From assembly GCA_937968015.1 (NCBI GenBank), contig CALBSO010000078.1, forward strand, positions 1 through 16,709: 16,709 nt of DNA. The letters are read 5' to 3'. The translations under genes and the position numbers were made by a program. Shown in pieces: positions 12,858 through 16,709 of the stretch. Numbering within the stretch: position 1 is the stretch's first letter; each line of letters starts with the position of its first letter. Origin of the DNA: an uncultured Thermomicrobia bacterium (GTDB lineage: Bacteria > Chloroflexota > Chloroflexia > Thermomicrobiales > JALYUS01). Below the pieces are notes generated by a model that saw nothing but the letters and a program-made list of their open reading frames with translations, was not told the origin of the DNA and searched no databases.

Positions 12858-13072
12858 CGGAAGGGGACAAAGTGGTGACGCGCGGGAACCTCACCGGCAC
12901 GAACAGCGGCTCCTTTGCGGGCATGCCCCCGACCGGGAAGCGGGTCACCGTCTCGTACATCGACATGGTGCGCTTCGCGGATGGCAAGCTCGCCGAGCAC
13001 TGGGGGCAAATGGACCAACTGGGCATGATGCAGCAGCTCGGGGTCATCCCGACCCCCGGGCAGCAAGCGTAA
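12848..13072 (+). pseudogene. SnoaL-like ester cyclase, N-terminal half missing
   Basis: The frame reads GIIAEGDKVVTRGNLTGTNS, then FAGMPPTGKRVTVSYIDMVR, FADGKLAEHWGQMDQLGMMQ and QLGVIP. That is the C-terminal half of an ester cyclase of the same broad family as the gene at 183-599. Typical members have about 60-70 more residues at the N-terminus, which are replaced here by transposase sequence. The join lies around 12840-12860, where both reading frames still fit their families. No start codon with a ribosome site serves this fragment. Confidence 0.8.
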
Positions 13073-13112
13073 GACGCGCCGCGTTCTGTCAGGAGTCGGA
13101 GGAGGAAGACAG

Positions 13113-13604
13113 ATGGGCAAGCGGATTCTCTTTGTGCTGATGACCTTGGTTGTCATCGGCGGTGCCACTCCGGTCGGCGTCGCTGCGCAGTCAGACCCGG
13201 CCACCGTCTATCGGCAGTTCATCGATGCCATCAATCGCGGTGACCTGTCGGCGATCGGCGCACTCGTCACCGACGATGCGGTGCTGGTCGTCGCTGACTG
13301 CCAGCCGTGCATCGGCAGGCAGGCGATCATCGCGTCCTATACACGACAGATCAGCGACCGGGTGCATGTGGCCATCGTGTCACTGCAGGGCACGGGCCAA
13401 ACCGTCGTGGCACACACCGAGGTACGCAGTGTGCCGATCGCCGCAGCCGGTGTCGAGCGCATCCTCCTGACGGCAACGGCAGTGATTCGCGACAACCAAA
13501 TCGCCTCTGATCGCACCGTTCCCGACCTCAACGACGCGCAGACCGCCACATTCATTCGGGCAGGAGCGAGGCGCTTCTTCATCCGCCGTCTCGGCGATGG
13601 ATGA
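13113..13604 (+). CDS. Secreted NTF2/SnoaL-like protein
   Basis: A 163-aa protein with a clear Sec signal peptide: MGKRILFVLMTLVVIGGATP then VGVAAQ, cleavage probably after residue 25. The mature part starts SDPATVYRQFIDAINRGDLS, AIGALVTDDAVLVVAD, the standard opening of SnoaL/NTF2-like domains, followed by GRQAIIASY and four strand-like segments. It probably acts outside the cytoplasmic membrane; ligand unknown. GGAGG lies about 7 bases before the ATG. It follows the cyclase fragment by 40 bases, and both are NTF2-like, so they may once have been neighbours in one operon. The sequence after residue 130 is atypical. Confidence 0.75.
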   Translation: MGKRILFVLMTLVVIGGATPVGVAAQSDPATVYRQFIDAINRGDLSAIGALVTDDAVLVVADCQPCIGRQAIIASYTRQISDRVHVAIVSLQGTGQTVVAHTEVRSVPIAAAGVERILLTATAVIRDNQIASDRTVPDLNDAQTATFIRAGARRFFIRRLGDG

Positions 13605-13616
13605 GCAGCGACGTAG

Positions 13617-13874
13617 ATGCACGCACCGGATAGCGTCGCGCCATGCCCGATTTGCTCGGGCACGGCAGCGGACCATGCCCGTGTGCAAGATGCCCTGCGG
13701 AGTCGTCTCTATCGCTTCACCTGCCCACCGGCGATGGTGCTCGCCGCCTACGTCGTCGGCGCGCTAGCGAGATGTGAGCACGTCGGGGTCTCGGTGCATG
13801 TCCGCACCTGCCCGCGCTGTGCCGCCGATGAGGAGAATCTGCGCGACCTACTGGATGACTCATGTCTCCGGTGA
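13617..13874 (+). CDS. Small zinc-finger, anti-sigma-factor-like protein
   Basis: An 85-aa protein. Residues 36-80 (CPPAMVLAAYVVGAL, then VHVRTCPRCAADEENLRDLL) fit the ZAS-type anti-sigma zinc-binding fold, with H61-x3-C65-x2-C68 and a possible further ligand at C36. Such domains usually bind an ECF sigma factor; none is encoded in the window. A second CxxC (C10-P-I-C13) lies near the N-terminus. The start is uncertain: a TAG precedes the ATG and no strong ribosome site is visible. The coding end crosses a GGATGACTCATG that matches the IS4-like terminal repeat, so the C-terminus may be cut. Confidence 0.5.
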   Translation: MHAPDSVAPCPICSGTAADHARVQDALRSRLYRFTCPPAMVLAAYVVGALARCEHVGVSVHVRTCPRCAADEENLRDLLDDSCLR

Positions 13875-14001
13875 AGTTGAGTCGCCGCCTTGTCGTGGGC
13901 AGTGCCGGTATGTGTCGAGCCTGAGTGTGGTCTGGAGCATAATAAGACGCGGCCTACGACCCCAATCATCCCGGCGCAAAAGTTCGGGATGACTCATGGT
14001 A

Positions 14002-14022
14002 GAATGGGGCATCGCCCCATTC
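14002..14022. terminator. Hairpin between convergent genes
   Basis: GAATGGGGC (14002-14010) and GCCCCATTC (14014-14022) make a perfect 9-bp stem with loop ATC. It lies 30 bases beyond the stop codon of the minus-strand ArdC-like gene and downstream of the plus-strand zinc-finger gene. A second small TAGGG/CCCTA hairpin overlaps the ArdC-like stop. No T-run follows. Confidence 0.4.
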
Positions 14023-14051
14023 CGAACACGATAGATTGCTCTCGCACTGTA

Positions 14052-14906
14052 CTAGGGCATCGTCCCTACATCGTCACTCGGCGGGCAGTCGTCGCCAACA
14101 ATCTCGATCATTTGGTGGCTGATCTTCTGCACTTCATTGATGTTGCGCCGGAACACGCTCATGTCCTTTGCCCATCCGGCGATGTAGCCGAACGAGTACT
14201 CACTGGTATCAATGCCTTCGTGCATCAGGGTGACGTAGGCGGCGCTCTCCGCGACATTCTCCGCGTCGTCCCGTGCCACATTTCCCCGATGATCTGCTAA
14301 GAAATGAGCAACCTCGTGCGCCGTTGTCTTTGCCTCGCTGATGCCCGTCAGATCGGCTCTGATGCCGATTTCCCGCCTCGTTGGATGCCAATAGCCCCGC
14401 TGCTCACCGTGGAAGTCCCGAACGATTGTGATACTTGATTCAAGTGCATGGCGAGTGAGTGCCGTCTTGATCCGTTCTGCTTCCTCGTGCTCTCCCTGGG
14501 GCTCTTTCACCATAGGCGGTTCTGGTAACGGTTTGCCATCGGTTTGAGAAACATCGAAGACAGTACCAACGCCGAATCCGCGAATCACGTACAGCGGATC
14601 GTCGTCCTCTCGGTCGATCTTCGCCTTATACGGCACCATGATCTTGATCCCCTTCTCGCCTTTCTTCACGAACCGATCCATACTCCTCCACGTCTGGAAA
14701 CCGGCGACGCGGGTTGCCTCTGGACGCTGCGCCATAATCAATGCCACATTGTTGAAGCTGTAGCCGTGGAACCGGCTCATCGCCGCCAGATAGTCCCGGT
14801 AGCCCTCGCTCGTCAGGATCGTCTCGATCCCCTGCTCCAAGGTCTGAAGGACGTGCTGCATCCGCGCATCGCGCTCTGGTTGGCTATTCGGTTGTCGTTC
14901 TTTCAT
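14052..14906 (-). CDS. ArdC-like antirestriction protein with zinc metallopeptidase domain
   Basis: A 284-aa two-domain protein. The N-terminal half has the ArdC ssDNA-binding pattern: FHGYSFNNVALIMAQRPEAT, RVAGFQTWRSMDRFVKKGEK, GIKIMVPY. The C-terminal half has a zincin motif, HEVAH (H197, E198, H201 from this start), with a candidate third ligand at E216 or E220 in AENVAESAAY. ArdC proteins of conjugative plasmids protect incoming DNA from restriction, and the same pairing with M78/ImmA-like peptidase domains is common on mobile elements. The ATG at 14906 overlaps the upstream gene by 23 bases and lacks a strong ribosome site, so coupling is likely. It marks this area as probable conjugative-element cargo. 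Confidence 0.85.
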   Translation of the reverse strand: MKERQPNSQPERDARMQHVLQTLEQGIETILTSEGYRDYLAAMSRFHGYSFNNVALIMAQRPEATRVAGFQTWRSMDRFVKKGEKGIKIMVPYKAKIDREDDDPLYVIRGFGVGTVFDVSQTDGKPLPEPPMVKEPQGEHEEAERIKTALTRHALESSITIVRDFHGEQRGYWHPTRREIGIRADLTGISEAKTTAHEVAHFLADHRGNVARDDAENVAESAAYVTLMHEGIDTSEYSFGYIAGWAKDMSVFRRNINEVQKISHQMIEIVGDDCPPSDDVGTMP

Positions 14907-15246
14907 AGGGTAATGGTGACGGGTCTTGGTCGAGGTACATATCACTACCGTCTGAGAAGTCGCGCATATCGGCAAACTCGGCGGGCGAAACCGGCGTCAT
15001 GCCGTGCTGTTCGCGAAACTCCCACTCCAAATGGAACTCCGGCCAGAAATCATGCGGGAGCCGGTCGCTGGCAAAGCCACGGTGTAACGCCTCTGGATCG
15101 GCGGCGATAGATGGCATGATGTGTTCTTCGCCGTGGTGAAGCGTTTTGTCGGGTAACGGTGCCTGTTGATCTTCGGCACCGCCCTGCGATGGCTGAGTTT
15201 GGTCAAGAGATAATGCTGGTTGGTGATACTGCTCCGGTCGTGCCAT
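14884..15246 (-). CDS. Unknown 120-aa protein upstream of the ArdC-like gene
   Basis: I do not recognise a family. The product begins MARPEQYHQPALSLDQTQPS, is rich in Gln, Asp, Glu, Pro and His, and is strongly acidic overall. The middle part HDFWPEFHLEWEFREQHGMT is aromatic and probably structured. The ATG at 15246 has no ribosome site; a TATAAT 19 bases upstream would give a very short leader. It overlaps the ArdC-like gene by 23 bases, so the two are probably translated together. An internal ATG at 15117 has no better signal. Confidence 0.6.
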   Translation of the reverse strand: MARPEQYHQPALSLDQTQPSQGGAEDQQAPLPDKTLHHGEEHIMPSIAADPEALHRGFASDRLPHDFWPEFHLEWEFREQHGMTPVSPAEFADMRDFSDGSDMYLDQDPSPLPYERTTTE

Positions 15247-15265
15247 ACGTGTTGTGAGAAGCGAG

Positions 15266-15271
15266 ATTATA
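15266..15271 (-). promoter_or_regulatory. Possible -10 box, near-leaderless, for the 15246 gene
   Basis: Minus-strand TATAAT (15271-15266) lies 19 bases before the ATG, giving a leader of only about a dozen bases. No good -35 is visible. It lies between the PIN gene stop (15285) and the 15246 start. Confidence 0.4.
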
Positions 15272-15284
15272 GCACAACGGACTG

Positions 15285-15683
15285 CTAGCCTTGATAGAGC
15301 CTGAGTCCGGGGATGTCGTCGTAGTCATCCTTGTTGTTGCTGACAAACTCCAAGTTGTGTTCAAGGGCGGTCGCCGCGATGCATAAATCCAAAGCACGGG
15401 AGTTTACCCGTTTGCCTTGCCGCCTCAGTTCTTGGCGAAGGACAGCACACCGTCTCGCCACAGCAGGAGTGAAGGCAAGCACATCGGCATTGGCAAAAAA
15501 CCGTGTGAATGCATCCCTGAGTTCGTCTGTTGCCTGGGCGCGTAGCGTGCCCTCGTAGACTTCCATGTACGTGATGATGCTGACAGCGATCCCGTCTGCT
15601 GAAAGCTTGTCGAGGAGGTCTACCGCCTCCTGCACGTTCAGGAGGTTGTCTATAATCCAGTGGGAATCAACGAGGTACTTCAT
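15285..15683 (-). CDS. VapC-type PIN-domain toxin
   Basis: A 132-aa VapC-like toxin: D6 in MKYLVDSHWIIDNL, E41 in TYMEVYEG, D99 in SRALDLCIAATA, and N117/D119 in FVSNNKDDYDDIPGL. This is the classical VapC order, and the 'NN-KDDYDDIPGL' end resembles TRNxxDF-type ends. The start codon shares one base with the antitoxin stop (TAATG), so translation is coupled. It should cleave tRNA or another RNA when free of antitoxin; the target is not predictable. Confidence 0.9.
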   Translation of the reverse strand: MKYLVDSHWIIDNLLNVQEAVDLLDKLSADGIAVSIITYMEVYEGTLRAQATDELRDAFTRFFANADVLAFTPAVARRCAVLRQELRRQGKRVNSRALDLCIAATALEHNLEFVSNNKDDYDDIPGLRLYQG

Positions 15684-15988
15684 TATTCAGCCGGGCGTCC
15701 GATGCTGTCCTGCCCACGCTCGGCGCGAAGATCGGCAAAGAGTTCTTCCCGATTCACACCCTTCATCGTCCCCGCTGCGGCGTGGATTGCTTCACGCATC
15801 TTCTGCGGATCGTAGGTAGCACTCGGTTCGTCGGTCATATGCACGTCGTCCACCGGCACAAGCCGATAGAGATTCCCGGCGATCATCACTTCTGCCGGTC
15901 TATTCTCATTCTTGGCATTGTCGAGGCGTTGGGCAAGTTCCCGCTCGATGTCTGTATTCATTTGGTTTTGCTGCGGTTGTGCGCTCAT
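15683..15988 (-). CDS. Phd-like antitoxin of the VapC pair
   Basis: A 101-aa antitoxin. The head (MSAQPQQNQMNTDIERELAQ, PAEVMIAGNLYRLVPVDD) matches the 10804 antitoxin. The tail (TYDPQKMREAIHAAAGTMKG, EELFADLRAERGQDS, GRPAE) matches residues 46-75 of the protein at 3318-3749. The ATG at 15988 is chosen because GGAAAGGAAC lies about 6 bases upstream; the frame extends 26 codons further without family likeness. The upstream region has a TATAAT, a 10-bp hairpin and the palindromic repeat shared with the 2.4 kb module, pointing to autoregulation. Confidence 0.85.
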   Translation of the reverse strand: MSAQPQQNQMNTDIERELAQRLDNAKNENRPAEVMIAGNLYRLVPVDDVHMTDEPSATYDPQKMREAIHAAAGTMKGVNREELFADLRAERGQDSIGRPAE

Positions 15989-16015
15989 GTCGTGTTCCTT
16001 TCCGGTCACGGCCTG

Positions 16016-16062
16016 ATTATACCACACTATACAAAGGGAAGCATTTCTTTGGAATGCTTCCC
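16016..16062 (-). promoter_or_regulatory. Promoter and hairpin operator of the VapC module
   Basis: Minus-strand TATAAT (16021-16016) is the likely -10. Upstream lies GGGAAGCATT (16036-16045) paired with AATGCTTCCC (16053-16062), a perfect 10-bp stem with a 7-base loop. No standard -35 is evident at 17 bases. The arrangement parallels 2449-2490 in front of the first AbrB module. Confidence 0.6.
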
Positions 16063-16075
16063 ACAAAACCCATAC

Positions 16076-16131
16076 CAGAGGGTGTTTCTGTCAAGGCCAA
16101 AGAGCGAGCACGAGTGCGAGTGTGCCTTGAC
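16076..16131. repeat. Palindromic repeat, copy 2
   Basis: CAGAGGGTGTTT followed by CTGTCAAGGC (16076-16097) is the exact inverse of 2413-2434. GTCAAGGC (16090-16097) pairs with GCCTTGAC (16124-16131) across 26 bases. The spacer starts CAAAGAGCGA, as in copy 1. The two copies together suggest a full palindrome whose outer arm is kept on opposite sides. Confidence 0.75.
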
Positions 16132-16144
16132 GGGGTCGATTGAC

Positions 16145-16246
16145 TGTAAGTTTGCATAACTAAATCGTGCAAATTTAGCCTCAACAGAAAATCTTATTTT
16201 GCAAAACTGAGGCTAAAAATATTTGCAACGTTTATGCAAACTTACA
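16145..16246. repeat. 102-bp AT-rich nested palindrome
   Basis: The outer arms TGTAAGTTTGCATAA (16145-16159) and TTATGCAAACTTACA (16232-16246) are a perfect 15-bp inverted repeat. Inside, TGCAAAT+TTAGCCTCA (16168-16183) pairs with TGAGGCTAA...ATTTGCA (16208-16227) with a small bulge, and AAAAT/ATTTT (16188-16200) closes the centre. Base composition is strikingly AT-rich for this region. There is no coding capacity. It looks like a MITE-type or recombination/replication site; no target duplication is obvious. Confidence 0.8.
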
Positions 16247-16272
16247 CCTATGCTGACGCCCTTGGCGGGGCT

Positions 16273-16286
16273 GCCTGACATCAGGC
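16273..16286. terminator. Short hairpin downstream of the 16307 gene
   Basis: GCCTGA (16273-16278) and TCAGGC (16281-16286) form a 6-bp inverted repeat. It is enclosed by CTTGGCGGGG (16261-16270) and CCCCAAG (16296-16302), which can pair with a bulge. It lies just past the minus-strand stop at 16307. No T-run is present. Confidence 0.35.
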
Positions 16287-16306
16287 TAGGGTCTACCCCA
16301 AGCGGA

Positions 16307-16642
16307 TCACGGATAGATGACCTGATCGCGCTCATCGCGAATGCGGAAGATCCGCACCGCGTTGTCTGAACCGGCGATCTCCACGGTGCGCCATGCGACC
16401 CCGGGCAACTCTTGACGCTCGCGGCCGTCGCTGCTCAACTGCAATGCCGTGAATCGCGCCGGTGCGGGCGGGGACGCGATGTGGAGCACGTAGGAATACA
16501 TCATGGCGCCGTTGTTGTAGGTTTGGCTCCTCCCCGTGATCTCGCATTGTCCGGCATATTGGACATATGACTGCGCGCGGTTCGCGACCGCCGCCTGACG
16601 GGCACGCATTAGGCGGGCGTACACAAAGTACAGCGGCACCAA
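16307..16642 (-). CDS. Membrane-anchored protein of unknown function, 5' end incomplete
   Basis: The frame encodes a hydrophobic anchor, VPLLLVPLYFVYARL, then a basic stretch (MRARQAAVANRAQSY) and a soluble, strand-rich domain: SYVQYAGQCEITGRSQTYNN, then MMYSYVLHIASP, VAWRTVEIAGSDNAVRIFRI, ending RDQVIYP. The hydrophobic segment begins before the possible TTG at 16642, and the frame stays open to the window edge without a good start. The true N-terminus is therefore probably upstream or removed by a mobile element whose end seems to lie at 16667-16706. I do not recognise the family; the layout suggests a single-pass protein with an extracytoplasmic domain. Confidence 0.6.
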   Translation of the reverse strand: MVPLYFVYARLMRARQAAVANRAQSYVQYAGQCEITGRSQTYNNGAMMYSYVLHIASPPAPARFTALQLSSDGRERQELPGVAWRTVEIAGSDNAVRIFRIRDERDQVIYP

Positions 16643-16666
16643 GAGCAGAGGTACGTGTAGGCTCTT

Positions 16667-16706
16667 GGGATGAAGTGCACCACGCGCCGGGATAAAAGTG
16701 CACCAC
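16667..16706 (-). repeat. Tandem GTGGTGCACTT motif, probable IS end at the window edge
   Basis: Plus-strand GGGATGAAGTGCACCAC (16667-16683) and GGGATAAAAGTGCACCAC (16689-16706) repeat with a 23-base step. Multiple short repeats of this kind at an element end are typical of IS21-family insertion sequences, and GTGGTGCACTTTTATCCC looks like such an end. The element itself would lie beyond the window, so the family is a guess. Confidence 0.4.
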
Positions 16707-16709
16707 CTT

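Larger units (their letters stand above)
11910..13998. mobile_element. Segment bounded by inverted repeats of an IS4-like element
   Basis: CATGAGTCATCCCG at 11910-11923 recurs exactly on the minus strand at 13998-13985, and the following TTTGCG-like bases are also similar. Each end carries an inner CATCCCG/CGGGATG hairpin. The left end lies about 100 bases upstream of the transposase ATG, as expected. Between the ends are a truncated transposase, a truncated cyclase, a secreted protein and a zinc-finger protein, so this is not a plain IS. No target duplication is seen (TGCTGGATA left, GTAGAATGG right). Confidence 0.55.

Noticed and set aside
11893..13047. A 384-codon minus-strand open frame
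   Set aside because: Antisense to the IS4-like transposase and cyclase fragment, whose family motifs are clear on the plus strand.

Overview
The window looks like an accessory region of a moderately GC-rich bacterial chromosome or large plasmid. GC is highest in the 5.7-7.6 kb block and drops sharply around 16.15-16.25 kb. The many small SnoaL/ABM/VOC/DHFR-like single-domain proteins, the stacked AbrB- or Phd-type antitoxin/PIN toxin pairs, the zinc-finger anti-sigma-like protein and the use of TTG and GTG starts are most reminiscent of a Chloroflexota (Thermomicrobia-like) genome. That placement is inference; no rRNA or universal marker is present.

Layout: (1) 0.2-2.3 kb holds four small minus-strand genes: a SnoaL-like ester cyclase, two ABM-fold proteins and a 71-aa charged protein. 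(2) 2.4-4.7 kb holds plus-strand toxin-antitoxin genes: AbrB+PIN, an orphan Phd-like antitoxin, a second AbrB+PIN and a 26-codon tail ORF. (3) 4.7-9.1 kb is mobile DNA: an IS5-family element whose transposase is split over two frames at an A5G5 run, a GC-rich nitronate monooxygenase-like/alpha-beta hydrolase operon, and an IS256-family transposase. An IS256-type inverted repeat at 5516 faces the one at 9120, so the operon lies between two matching ends. (4) 9.1-11.8 kb holds a DHFR/RibD-like gene cut by the IS256 end, a VOC protein joined in frame to a broken PIN gene, and further antitoxin/PIN modules, all on the minus strand. (5) 11.9-14.0 kb is bounded by inverted repeats and holds an IS4-like transposase that lost its C-terminus by fusion to a truncated ester cyclase, a secreted NTF2-like protein and an anti-sigma-like zinc protein. 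(6) 14.0-16.0 kb is a minus-strand set: Phd-like antitoxin, PIN toxin, an unknown 120-aa protein and an ArdC-type antirestriction/zinc metallopeptidase protein. (7) 16.0-16.7 kb holds a promoter region shared with the 2.4 kb module, a 102-bp AT-rich nested palindrome, a membrane-anchored protein fragment and a repeated motif suggesting another IS end at the window edge.

The unifying theme is recombination among toxin-antitoxin parts. Three antitoxin C-terminal types each occur on two different architectures: AbrB versus Phd-like N-domain, AbrB versus stand-alone, or Phd-like with a long versus a short tail. Two modules also share upstream promoter/repeat DNA. The region reads as an archipelago of PIN-type modules in which DNA-binding heads, toxin-binding tails and promoters have been exchanged, in DNA repeatedly cut by insertion sequences.
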